A program made the translations under genes and the position numbers. From a virus: a stretch of DNA of 27,293 nucleotides. Numbering within the stretch: the stretch's first letter is position 1; every line of letters begins with the position of its first letter. This document shows, one piece after another, positions 1 to 7,306 of this stretch. The DNA lies in the IMG/VR virus record IMGVR_UViG_3300006841_000019, positions 1 to 27,293 of that record. One strand, written 5' to 3'. Under the pieces are notes generated by a model. That model did no database searches and was not told the origin of the DNA. It worked only from the letters and a program-made list of their open reading frames with translations.

Positions 1-423
1 ACCTAATCCGAGATGTTCTCCGAGGTGTCCAAGTCTATTGCTATTAAATTTGAAATAACGGCGAGCTATTTTCAACGTATCGACAGAACCGAAATGACTT
101 GGTGGCCCAAGTTCGTGGTAAACAAACCTTGCATTAGCTTTCTTGATATCGAATGCGTCTGAGTTGTGACCGATCACAATGTCTGCTTCGTCGATCAGTT
201 CCCATAGTTTCTTAACTACTTCTAAATCGTTTTCAGAATCTTCGTTGTAAAGATCAAAGTCGTTTAGCGAAACGACATGGGTTTTCTTTTGGTCTTCCCA
301 CTTATATGAGAAACATAGAATATACCATTCTCGTTTGTGGTCGATGACATCTTGTTGCCATTGGCCCCACACGTATGCCAAGTTAGGTGCAGTTTCTATG
401 TCAAAGAAAAGAACTTTAGCCAT
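1..423 (-). CDS. DnaQ-like 3'-5' exonuclease, N-terminal part (runs off the left edge)
   Basis: The frame is open for 141 codons from an ATG at 423 to the window edge, so the C-terminus is missing. Residues 5-11 read LFFDIET, giving the exo I acidic pair Asp8 and Glu10. Residues 84-92 read IGHNSDAFD, a clear exo II motif with Asp92. The segment VDTLKIARRYF (114-124) followed by GHLGEHLGLG (132-141) is typical of stand-alone DEDD exonucleases of the RNase H-like (YprB/DnaQ) group. Exo III should lie beyond the edge. Such proteins remove nucleotides from DNA or RNA 3' ends and in phages may proofread or process replication ends; the exact substrate cannot be told. It begins 7 bases after the upstream stop with an AGGGG ribosome site very close to the ATG, so it is co-transcribed with the tail genes and marks the start of a replication module. 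Confidence 0.85.
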   Translation of the reverse strand, partial: MAKVLFFDIETAPNLAYVWGQWQQDVIDHKREWYILCFSYKWEDQKKTHVVSLNDFDLYNEDSENDLEVVKKLWELIDEADIVIGHNSDAFDIKKANARFVYHELGPPSHFGSVDTLKIARRYFKFNSNRLGHLGEHLGLG

Positions 424-430
424 ATCCCCT

Positions 431-2359
431 CTAGCTTGGAACTGTTAAGAGCCTGACTAAGAGAGTACCTTCCCACCAGCTTCCATCATCGGATAGGCGT
501 TCGGGTTGCATCTCTAACCGTTCAACTGTTACGTTCTCTGATCTGTCCCCTTCTTTATAATTAACAGCACCGCCGCTTTCCATTAGTGTTCTTAAACTTG
601 TGAAGGTATCACCTGCCGCTAATGTTTGAGGGGCTCCCGAGTTGCGTGCAGTTAACACGTTACGTCTAAGAACGATAGGTAGAATGACTTCATCAATTCT
701 GCGTGGCGTAGCTACTGCTGTTAGCTGCCAGTCGTGGCAGATAGGGGAAGCTGTAGTAGGAGAAGCTGATCGTTCTAACTCTACCGTTAGGTCATAAGAA
801 ATAGCGGTCGCTTCATCGCTAGGAAACACGAATGTTTCTGGGTTACCAGTAGTCAAAGTGCCAGATGAACTAGGAATATATGCTGCCGTGTTCTGTCTGT
901 TGACTGCTTTTAAACGTATCTTGCCGACTGGTGTGCTGGTTTCATTGCCTAATGTATAGGTGTTGTCGTCTTGTGCGTAGTCTGTTCCTGATTGTGGGTA
1001 CACCATTTTTATGCGTTCGAATTGTGAACGGTCGAGGTCTATCACTCCAGATCTCAGAAGCTTCGGGACTACTGTTGACCAAGTGATTTCGCCTACTATC
1101 AGAGAACCAGTAGCTAGCTTCACGTCGGTGTAGCTTTCGCGAAACAATCCTCCTGCTCCACTAGCTTTATTTACTGCGAGGAACAGCTTGGGGGATCCAT
1201 CGTTATTTAATCTACATAAAGAAACTACGTTGTCTCCGGCTGCGATAGAGCCTGTCATGTAAAGATCGGCTGCGTATGCAGGCACCAGTGTGTCTGTAAA
1301 TCTGGCTAGGTTCGCTCGGAATACTTGTGCGTTGTTGCCTCCCCACCACATAAACTCTTGGTCAGCTTCTAAACAGAACGCTTCGCCACCTGTGTCGATG
1401 GCTGGGCCTATGACAACACCAGAAGAATCTTGCTCGATGAGCCCGACTCGGAATCCTTTACTAGTGGCTATCCCTATTAGCCCTGCGTAAGCAACGATTT
1501 CGTTTATGTATTCGTTACGAGGGAGGGAAGCTGCGATTGTGGGAGCAGACAAAGTTCCGTCAGTTGCGTTGACTCCTATGTAATACAAAGATCCGGTGTT
1601 GTCTGTGTTGGCGGCAGCGTAGATACCGTTAGCTGCGGCGCTGGCAGACACCCATGTGCTAGAAGACAAAGGCAACGAATAGTCGAGGGAGGAACTGGCT
1701 TTAGCTCCAGAGGAATCCAGTTCGTAAATAGAATTAGAATCGGCAGCGATCATACGCCCGGCTGCGACATGCAAAAGATCAGGGGTTAGGCTGCCGTATC
1801 CCAAGTCTGAACTTAACCCAAGGGCGTATTTTTGTGGGACGTTTGTGGTGTCACGACCCACGTAGACTGATGCGCCATCGCTTGTCAGACTTGTGACGTT
1901 GCTTGTGGTGCTGATAGTTGTCCACGCTGTTCCACCGTTGGTGCTGAAAAACAAGCTGGAGTCCGATGCCATGTAAATGTATTCGGTGCCGTCGCTAGCT
2001 TTCGTAAACCGTTTGATGATTAGATCTTCTGTGCCTAAGGTCAGGCTTGACGCTGCGTCTTCAGTTTCGGGCAGCAAAGTAATCTGGCCCTTAGTCCACA
2101 CATCAATACCTGTTGACGAGAAGAAACGTCTACGATCAGAGTCTTCATAGTCGAGGTAAAGTTGTCCTGCACCATAAGACCAGTCAGTTTGTGAGCGTAC
2201 CCACGCACCAGTCGTATCAAGAGTGTTCTCTCCGGGTTCCCTACTGTTGTCACGTTGCTGACGCGAAACAGGAATCGTTGTACGTCGATACTCACGTGTG
2301 TCTAATAAATAAGACACACCGTTAAGTTCGATAGGTAACGATTCGGAATTAAAACTCAC
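431..2359 (-). CDS. Tail nozzle- or fibre-like structural protein, beta-propeller type (642 aa)
   Basis: This is a large beta-rich protein without signal peptide or membrane segment. Residues 50-96 (GAWVRSQTDWSYGAGQ through DVWTKGQITLL) form a Trp-rich N-terminal motif that I associate with phage tail proteins. Residues 139-146 (STNGGTAW) resemble an Asp-box (BNR) turn, and repeated short strands such as DGTEYIYMASD and GIYAAANTDN suggest a propeller-like core. The C-terminal 200 residues look like a separate beta domain. It starts at GTG 2359 in a 4-bp GTGA overlap with the upstream adaptor-like gene. The pair (316 aa then 642 aa) parallels the T7 order adaptor gp11 then nozzle gp12, where gp12 is also a beta-propeller; that parallel is inference from order and composition only. 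A host-binding tail protein is the alternative. Confidence 0.6.
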   Translation of the reverse strand: MSFNSESLPIELNGVSYLLDTREYRRTTIPVSRQQRDNSREPGENTLDTTGAWVRSQTDWSYGAGQLYLDYEDSDRRRFFSSTGIDVWTKGQITLLPETEDAASSLTLGTEDLIIKRFTKASDGTEYIYMASDSSLFFSTNGGTAWTTISTTSNVTSLTSDGASVYVGRDTTNVPQKYALGLSSDLGYGSLTPDLLHVAAGRMIAADSNSIYELDSSGAKASSSLDYSLPLSSSTWVSASAAANGIYAAANTDNTGSLYYIGVNATDGTLSAPTIAASLPRNEYINEIVAYAGLIGIATSKGFRVGLIEQDSSGVVIGPAIDTGGEAFCLEADQEFMWWGGNNAQVFRANLARFTDTLVPAYAADLYMTGSIAAGDNVVSLCRLNNDGSPKLFLAVNKASGAGGLFRESYTDVKLATGSLIVGEITWSTVVPKLLRSGVIDLDRSQFERIKMVYPQSGTDYAQDDNTYTLGNETSTPVGKIRLKAVNRQNTAAYIPSSSGTLTTGNPETFVFPSDEATAISYDLTVELERSASPTTASPICHDWQLTAVATPRRIDEVILPIVLRRNVLTARNSGAPQTLAAGDTFTSLRTLMESGGAVNYKEGDRSENVTVERLEMQPERLSDDGSWWEGTLLVRLLTVPS

Positions 2360-3306
2360 GACCAGTACCGGCCCCAGTTACCATGAGGTGTATTAGTTGA
2401 ATTGTCTTTCAAGTGTTGAGGGTACTTGGCTGCTAGCCGTGCTGCTTCCGCTGATACTCTTGCGAATCTTCTTCCCATTAGATCTTTGAACGAAGCAGCG
2501 ATAGCTCCGGGCGGTACTTCTTCTCCCATTCGAGACGTGCCTTGTGCATCTAAGAACTCTCTCCGTATGGGGCGAGTTGTCATCAACGCCATTGCTGCTC
2601 CCAAAGGCGGCAAATCATATGCGGTCGTAGGCAAACCCGTTGAAACTCTAGTCGAACTGCTATTAGTAATAGACGTAAATGGGGATTTGTAGCTGACGTT
2701 TAATTTCTTTCCCGGCCACGCAGTCCCATAAAGAACAAGTGCTAAACCACTAGCGAAGGTATCTGTATCACGGTTACGTTTAAGTTCCCATGCTCTCACG
2801 TCGGGTTCACGTGCTTCGACACCGACTTGGGCATACGTCACTGAATAGATGGACTGGACTTCTTCATCCGTTAGTCCTGTCATGTTGTATCCGTCGATAG
2901 CTGCATTGTAAGTAATGCTTTGCAAACTTTTCATTTGGAATAAACCAGAGTCAGGTGCTGACAGATCTGCCAAGTCGTCGTTGATGGCGTCGATGATCCT
3001 GTGTGTGGGAAATTTAGGTGATGTCCTCACTAAAGAATCGACTGCGTGACCCGTCGAAGAAGCCGTTGAGCCCCCATACCCACGGATAACAGAGACTTCG
3101 GTACCCGTTACAGCGGTAACGTACATAAGTTCTTCGTTGATTTCTATTATTACGCCTTTGACAATGCCGCTGCTTGAAGCGTTCTGCACATGCACAGTTG
3201 TGCCAGTAGCATCAGTCAACGCTGGGGCTATGACTAAGTTAAGTTCTTCAACATAGCCTGATAAAAGCATGTCCCTTGTCTGGTCAATCCATATTTGTGC
3301 AGGCAT
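2356..3306 (-). CDS. Head-tail adaptor-like structural protein (316 aa)
   Basis: Residues 20-90 form a beta domain of the kind that carries an IxIxxExMYVTxVxGxxVxVxRGYxGSTA pattern (here ending VIRGYGGSTASSTGHA), seen in many phage connector and tail proteins. It is followed by HRIIDAINDDLADLSA (about 102-117), an amphipathic helix like those of connector proteins that sit on the portal. The C-terminal third is helical and Ala/Arg-rich. These traits suggest a protein joining portal to tail, but no family can be assigned with certainty. The ATG at 3306 shares its A with the preceding TAA (TAATG), and the gene overlaps the next one by GTGA, so translation of the three genes is probably coupled. 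Confidence 0.5.
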   Translation of the reverse strand: MPAQIWIDQTRDMLLSGYVEELNLVIAPALTDATGTTVHVQNASSSGIVKGVIIEINEELMYVTAVTGTEVSVIRGYGGSTASSTGHAVDSLVRTSPKFPTHRIIDAINDDLADLSAPDSGLFQMKSLQSITYNAAIDGYNMTGLTDEEVQSIYSVTYAQVGVEAREPDVRAWELKRNRDTDTFASGLALVLYGTAWPGKKLNVSYKSPFTSITNSSSTRVSTGLPTTAYDLPPLGAAMALMTTRPIRREFLDAQGTSRMGEEVPPGAIAASFKDLMGRRFARVSAEAARLAAKYPQHLKDNSTNTPHGNWGRYWS

Positions 3307-3716
3307 TATGTGCTCCCAAGAACGTCGTTAAGGGCACGTTCTTTGCGTTTCTTTTCTGACTTCGGCCCTTGAAGAAGCGTCCCGGCTTTAATTTCGTGAG
3401 AGGTTGCGGCTTCTCGTTCCATTTTGGCAGCGCCGTCAATGTTCTTGGGCTGAATACCTTCAGATCGGAGGCGTTTGTAGGCTGCCATATCTCTTTCTTT
3501 GTCTCTTTCTTTAGCTTTAGATCCAGACCAATCAATCGCCTTGCCATCGTGCATACCTCTCGTTGGTGTAGCTGACGCAGCAATGTGTACTTCACCGAAG
3601 TATTTGCGAATTACTCCTTTACAGGCATCACAAACTCCATCGTAGGTTTCGTCAAACCCATGACGGATCTCATGGGTCAACCCACAATCAAGACATCGGT
3701 AACAATAAATTGGCAC
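3306..3716 (-). CDS. FmdB-type zinc ribbon protein (136 aa)
   Basis: The N-terminus MPIYCYRCLDCG with a second CDAC at residues 29-32 gives the CxxC...CxxC zinc ribbon of the FmdB family (Cys8, Cys11, Cys29, Cys32), with an additional Cys5. The family is named after a putative regulator, but its members occur widely in phages with no proven role. The remaining 100 residues are strongly charged (KAKERDKERD, KSEKKRKERA) and probably helical, which would suit nucleic-acid or protein binding. The start is GTG at 3716 in a TAGTG overlap. Its position between structural genes suggests a virion assembly or late regulatory role, but the sequence does not decide between them. Confidence 0.75.
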   Translation of the reverse strand: MPIYCYRCLDCGLTHEIRHGFDETYDGVCDACKGVIRKYFGEVHIAASATPTRGMHDGKAIDWSGSKAKERDKERDMAAYKRLRSEGIQPKNIDGAAKMEREAATSHEIKAGTLLQGPKSEKKRKERALNDVLGST

Positions 3717-4765
3717 TATTCTGGTCCTACTCTAAATGAGTAACCGGCTCCTACGAGTACGGTTTCTTCTGATTGTGTTAAGTCACGGGGGCTTTCATGT
3801 CCACCATAAATCCAGCGAGTAACTGTTGCCCAGTCTGCTGGTAAATATGTTTGTACAGTCGAGCCATTAACTATAAATACATTACTGCCTTGTGCGCCGG
3901 GTGCGAAGTGACGCATAAGAGCGCGGGCTGCAGGTGTCGAAGCTTCTGGAACTCCTATACGTGGAAGTGTATTAGCCGTTGGCATAACGAGCAGCCGATA
4001 AACTTCTTTAGCTCCCATTGTGCTAGTCGCTGCAATGGTATCTACAACTGCTGTGTAATTACCGCTCGGTGTTTCCGATGGCATCGTTGCGGTAGCTGCG
4101 ATGACTCCCGGTGTCGCATCGACAGTGATGTAGAGCGAGTGGCCGGGGAACGTCGCCGCAGTCGCCACCGTAGCCGGTGTAACGACCGCTGAGATGGTGG
4201 GTGTGGGGAGAGTAGCTGGAGCAGTGATGCCGCCGTGTACGCTGATTGAGTTGGCAGTAACTGAAGGTACAATTACTACCGGACAGGCGACTGTAGACGG
4301 AGTAACCGTCGCCGGGACCGATACGCCTGCCGAGAACGTCGTCGTAACACCGATTGTGGCTGGCGTCGCAATGACCGTAACAGTAAAACCAGTATCAACA
4401 GGCTGGGAATAGCCAACACCCGACTGGCTGTAATCCACCAAGATACGGTTGTCTGGTACCGAGGTGTCACGTTCGTTGTAATCGAACCCGGTCTTGTTGT
4501 AGTCATAACCGCTTGAATAGCCTACGCCACCCGGACGTTTCGGTGTATAAACATATGCAAACGTAAGCGACAGATCCGCCGAACACGCAATCGTGCTGAC
4601 GGATACAGTCGCATCACGTTTCTGATAAGGAAAACCGGACTCCGCATAAGCGATTCCGCTTTCGTTGTAATCGTAGCTGCCCGGATATTTCGGGGCGTAG
4701 TCGAACCCCGGCTCTTGATACTCAATCTCATCTTTGTTGTACGGATTGACGGCAGGGAGCGGCAC
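3716..4765 (-). CDS. Tyr-rich repeat protein, probable minor tail or fibre protein (349 aa)
   Basis: Three zones are visible. Residues 8-122 hold short repeats around the pattern YDYNxSGxxYxxSGxxY (for example YDYNESGIAYAESGFPY and YDYNKTGFDYNERD). Residues about 52-250 hold several copies of a strand-forming unit like VxATPATIxVTTTF. Residues 255-349 form a unique domain (RLLVMPTANTLPRI through GAGYSFRVGPE). Similar Tyr-Asn-Gly and TPATI repeats are known to me from actinobacteriophage tail-region proteins, which supports a structural, surface-exposed role. The start is GTG 4765 with GAGG 7 bases upstream; an ATG 13 bases further upstream is out of frame. It lies directly after the lysis genes. 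No enzyme motif is seen. Confidence 0.6.
   Translation of the reverse strand: MPLPAVNPYNKDEIEYQEPGFDYAPKYPGSYDYNESGIAYAESGFPYQKRDATVSVSTIACSADLSLTFAYVYTPKRPGGVGYSSGYDYNKTGFDYNERDTSVPDNRILVDYSQSGVGYSQPVDTGFTVTVIATPATIGVTTTFSAGVSVPATVTPSTVACPVVIVPSVTANSISVHGGITAPATLPTPTISAVVTPATVATAATFPGHSLYITVDATPGVIAATATMPSETPSGNYTAVVDTIAATSTMGAKEVYRLLVMPTANTLPRIGVPEASTPAARALMRHFAPGAQGSNVFIVNGSTVQTYLPADWATVTRWIYGGHESPRDLTQSEETVLVGAGYSFRVGPE
4400..4744 (-). repeat. Tyr/Gly-rich degenerate peptide repeats
   Basis: Within the 349-aa protein, residues 8-122 contain the imperfect units PYNKDEIEYQEPGFDY, SYDYNESGIAYAESGFPY, GYDYNKTGFDYNERD and VDYSQSGVGYS. They are repeated at the protein level with variable spacing and are interrupted by one beta-strand unit at about residues 52-72. 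Synonymous differences between copies indicate selection on the peptide rather than a recent DNA duplication. Confidence 0.7.
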
Positions 4766-4782
4766 CGAACAGCCTCATCTTT

Positions 4783-4986
4783 CTAGCTAGTAACCGATGC
4801 TGTTTCTGGATCTCCCACTTTTCTGGCAGCAACAGCCTTAGCAATAGCGATAAGCGCCGCAACTCCGGCGATCTTCAAGGAATCACCCCAGTCAGGTCCG
4901 GGTACAGCCATAGCTGCGGCCCATGCCTGAGCAAAGGTAGAGATTCCACGTTCCAAACTGTCTTTAATAAAACGCTGGTTGAACAA
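4783..4986 (-). CDS. Holin, r1t-like (67 aa)
   Basis: The protein reads FNQRFIKDSLERGISTFAQA, a linker, a hydrophobic segment SLKIAGVAALIAIAKAVAA and then RKVGDPETASV. The FxKDxxERxxSTFxQA head and GDPExAS tail are hallmarks of small holins of actinobacteriophages. Such holins form lesions in the cytoplasmic membrane that release the endolysin at the end of infection. The frame is open upstream, but all candidate starts are non-ATG. I chose TTG at 4986 because GGAG lies 8 bases upstream and the protein then begins at the family motif; an upstream TTG at 5031 would give 82 aa. The gene overlaps the last 23 bases of the amidase gene, pairing the two lysis functions. Confidence 0.85.
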   Translation of the reverse strand: MFNQRFIKDSLERGISTFAQAWAAAMAVPGPDWGDSLKIAGVAALIAIAKAVAARKVGDPETASVTS

Positions 4987-5776
4987 CTTCTTGTCTCCGT
5001 ATCTGCATAGCCGCCCAAGTTTTTGGACCAACTACGCCATCTGCAACAAGCCCTTTAGCTCGCTGCCATTGTTTTACTTTGGCGAGTGTACCACGCCCGA
5101 ATATTCCGTCGGCTAAAGCTCCTACTACTCGTTGAACATGAACAACTGCTTGGCTGCGTGAGCCTTTGCGGAGTGTTCCGGGGAATGGAACAAGTCCGTC
5201 CTCTGGTTCTTTAGGTAAAGTCATTACAGGAATGCTTGTAACCATGCGTCGTTGAATCATTCCTCGAAGCTCACTCATTGAGAACGAGGGGTCAACCTTG
5301 CGTGAAGTCCATTCTTTGTGGCCTATCACCGCACAGTCGGGGTTCCAGTTGTGTCCGTCGCACAGAAAGGCGCACAAATCTACGAGTGCGTCCATCTGTG
5401 CCTCGGGCACATCTTCCCCCAACCCGTCATTAATAATTGAAACACCTATTAAACGAGAGTTGGCGCTGATCTTACCGGCGCTCGAAGCGTTACCCGTAAC
5501 AGGATTATTCTGCTGCATTCGTGTCAACACTGACTGTAAGCCACGGCCAGCGTGGTTCGCTTTCACATTCTCAGCCGTCAACTTGACAATGGTGCCATCA
5601 CGTTTTATGAGGTAGTTGTATAGAGGTCCGGGTACCTTGTTCACTCCTCGAACACACATTGCGATCACGTTGTCGGGGTCTGCGTTGCGGTTGGAGGCGG
5701 TGTGGTGGACGACTATGCCGAATGGTTTGAGTGGCCGACCGGTGTTTACTTTACCGGGTGCGTCTACGATATTCAT
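4964..5776 (-). CDS. Endolysin: N-acetylmuramoyl-L-alanine amidase with peptidoglycan-binding domain (270 aa)
   Basis: This enzyme should cut the amide bond between N-acetylmuramic acid and L-alanine in peptidoglycan during lysis. Numbered from the ATG at 5776, the Amidase_2 domain spans about residues 18-170: IVVHHTAS (zinc ligand His24), YNYLIKRDGTI (52-62), NHAGRG (74-79) and GHKEWTSRKVDPSF (152-165), with His153 and Asp162 as the other ligands and Lys160 near the active site. A PG_binding_1 repeat follows at about 201-257 (LRKGSRSQAV, DGIFGRGT, DGVVGPKTW). I prefer ATG 5776 over the longer TTG-started form from 5806 because it makes the 4-bp ATGA overlap seen elsewhere in this operon. The holin gene begins inside its 3' end. 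No signal peptide is seen, consistent with holin-dependent release. Confidence 0.93.
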   Translation of the reverse strand: MNIVDAPGKVNTGRPLKPFGIVVHHTASNRNADPDNVIAMCVRGVNKVPGPLYNYLIKRDGTIVKLTAENVKANHAGRGLQSVLTRMQQNNPVTGNASSAGKISANSRLIGVSIINDGLGEDVPEAQMDALVDLCAFLCDGHNWNPDCAVIGHKEWTSRKVDPSFSMSELRGMIQRRMVTSIPVMTLPKEPEDGLVPFPGTLRKGSRSQAVVHVQRVVGALADGIFGRGTLAKVKQWQRAKGLVADGVVGPKTWAAMQIRRQEVVQPAFY

Positions 5777-6126
5777 TCTGACTCGGGTGGCGTTGCTTCT
5801 GCCCAATCTTCTATGTCATTATCCCAATATGCCAGACAAGGCGGCGCACCAAACCCTTCTGGGTAGGGCTTATCCGCTGGTGGTTGCCACTCATAGTTTT
5901 CATCTAGCACCCATCCCTTATATGGAGATGGAGGGTAAAACAACCCGAGAGGATAACCCTCTGCTTCTGGAACAAACGTCGAGCCGGGACCGGCCACGTT
6001 TTTGCGGATATTGTCTGCGGTTTCATACCAACCAGACCACCCCAAATCAACTGGGGTGAGGCCATCTTCGAACACAGCGACATTTATAACGACATCATCT
6101 TGGTTTACTTCTGCAAAAGTTCTCAC
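5773..6126 (-). CDS. Probable tail-fibre accessory protein of a common aquatic-phage type (117 aa)
   Basis: The protein starts MRTFAEVNQDDVVINVAVFEDG and then shows, in order, NIRKNVAGPGSTF (39-51), YPPSPYKGWVLDENYEWQPP (64-83) and a final YWDNDIEDW (99-107). This layout (RKNxAGxGxTF, PPxPYxxWVLDExxxWxPP, YxWDxxxxxW) is familiar from small proteins beside fibre genes in cyanophages and other aquatic phages. Their function is not established; fibre assembly or a fibre tip subunit are the usual guesses. It starts at GTG 6126 in a GTGA overlap with the glycine-rich adhesin gene, so the two are probably made together. No catalytic motif is visible. Confidence 0.6.
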   Translation of the reverse strand: MRTFAEVNQDDVVINVAVFEDGLTPVDLGWSGWYETADNIRKNVAGPGSTFVPEAEGYPLGLFYPPSPYKGWVLDENYEWQPPADKPYPEGFGAPPCLAYWDNDIEDWAEATPPESE

Positions 6127-7007
6127 GATGGATACCTGACTATGAATACACCATTTTGTGCTGCGTAGGTAGGAGTGCTATATGACTGAGATTGTGCGCC
6201 ATTGCCATAAATGCTAACGGGAGTAGAAGTTGCCCCACCACCACCATAACCGCCGCCCCCATAACGCTCACCGTCTACCCACAAATACCCGATCCCAGCA
6301 TTCATGTTCCCACTACCACCCGGCGCTGTTTGGGTGTTATCGGCACTACCACCACCAGCCCCACTCATGTTGTTATAAATGCCGTTACCGCCAGCTTGGG
6401 ACGTAAGCGTTGTCCATGTTCCACCAGCCGTAAACGGGGTTCCATCCGTACTTGGACCACCCCCAGAGCCACCAGCCCCAGCAGCATAGTTGTACCAAGT
6501 ACCGGCACCGCCGCCACCACCGTAAACATTGATGCGTTCCGATCCACTTGTGCCGAAGATCTGACCGGCACCGCCGCTATTATAAATAGCCCAGCCGCCT
6601 TGTTCCCCTATACCGCCGCCGCCACCACTGATCTGGAAATTCACTCCATTACCAGTCATTTCGATAGAAGAATTACCGCCAGAATTTTGACCGGGGCTAG
6701 CGCCGCCACTCCCTATTGTTAATCCGTAAGTCCCTGCGTCAATGGTGACACCCGTAGCAGCGACAACACCGCCGCCACCACCGCCACCACTGGACTGTTG
6801 ATACCCCGAATTAGTGCTAGTTGAACCACCGCCACCAACAATTATCAAATCGACTTCGCCACCAGTGTCACAAATAACGCTGCCACTATAGTTATATGTC
6901 ACATAAGTATAACCACCAGATGATGTTTCAGTTCCATTAGAAAACTTTGGTCCACCGCCTGCTCCGGCGGCTCCCATCATTGCGGCTTTACTCGATCCGA
7001 ACGGCAT
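6123..7007 (-). CDS. Glycine-rich tail adhesin (294 aa)
   Basis: After an N-terminal motif (MPxGxxKAxMxGAAG), residues 30-60 read GGYTYVTYNYSGS and then VDLIIVGGGGS. This is followed by many oligoglycine runs (GGGGGGG, SGGGGGI, YGGGGGAG) and the closing strand GVFIVRYPS. The arrangement of a VxxxIVGGGG opening, a TYGLTIGSGG strand in the middle and an FxVRY end is that of phage and bacterial glycine-rich domain proteins. The runs may pack as polyglycine-II-like helices, as in T-even gp38 adhesins. It therefore probably sits at a fibre tip and contacts the host surface. It starts at ATG 7007, 2 bases after the upstream stop. The low-complexity codons make the plus strand look open in places, which is an artefact. 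Confidence 0.8.
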   Translation of the reverse strand: MPFGSSKAAMMGAAGAGGGPKFSNGTETSSGGYTYVTYNYSGSVICDTGGEVDLIIVGGGGSTSTNSGYQQSSGGGGGGGVVAATGVTIDAGTYGLTIGSGGASPGQNSGGNSSIEMTGNGVNFQISGGGGGIGEQGGWAIYNSGGAGQIFGTSGSERINVYGGGGGAGTWYNYAAGAGGSGGGPSTDGTPFTAGGTWTTLTSQAGGNGIYNNMSGAGGGSADNTQTAPGGSGNMNAGIGYLWVDGERYGGGGYGGGGATSTPVSIYGNGAQSQSYSTPTYAAQNGVFIVRYPS

Positions 7008-7009
7008 AA

Positions 7010-7306
7010 CTACACTTCCTCTAACTCTTTAATCCGAGCAGCCAAAGCCTCTGCTTCAGCTATTTCAACTGCTGTCAAAGGAACTTTTTGATAAGGCATT
7101 TCATAAACAGAAAGTTGCATACGCAAATCAAAATGTTCTGGACTAAAAAACTGCCACCATTTCCCAGTCAAATGATCCCACCAATAAGAAATTCCTTCTT
7201 CTTCTGAAACTTCAGGCTGTGTCGCAGGATCTTCCCGTAACCAAAACTCTTTAACATGAGGAGGTGCGGTGGGATCTCCACGCAACCAGTTACTTGGATC
7301 ACTCAT
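7010..7306 (-). CDS. Small Trp-rich protein between fibre genes (98 aa)
   Basis: I do not recognise the family. The N-terminus carries two tandem copies of a 12-residue unit 15 residues apart: WLRGDPTAPPHV (7-18) and WLREDPATQPEV (22-33), with 7 of 12 positions identical. A Trp-rich stretch YWWDHLTGKWWQFF (41-54) follows, and the last 25 residues (VEIAEAEALAARIKELEE) form a likely coiled-coil helix. It overlaps the propeller-type fibre gene by ATGA and ends 2 bases before the adhesin gene, so a role as fibre chaperone, linker or minor fibre subunit is plausible from position only. There is no signal peptide and no enzyme motif. Confidence 0.6.
   Translation of the reverse strand: MSDPSNWLRGDPTAPPHVKEFWLREDPATQPEVSEEEGISYWWDHLTGKWWQFFSPEHFDLRMQLSVYEMPYQKVPLTAVEIAEAEALAARIKELEEV

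Noticed and set aside
5616-6059. Plus-strand open frame of 147 codons across the amidase and 117-aa genes
   Set aside because: It spans the opposite strand of two recognisable genes and has no domain-like features; judged a shadow frame.
6192-6722. Plus-strand frame rich in Thr and Ser opposite the glycine-rich adhesin
   Set aside because: It arises from the complement of glycine codon runs; not a gene.
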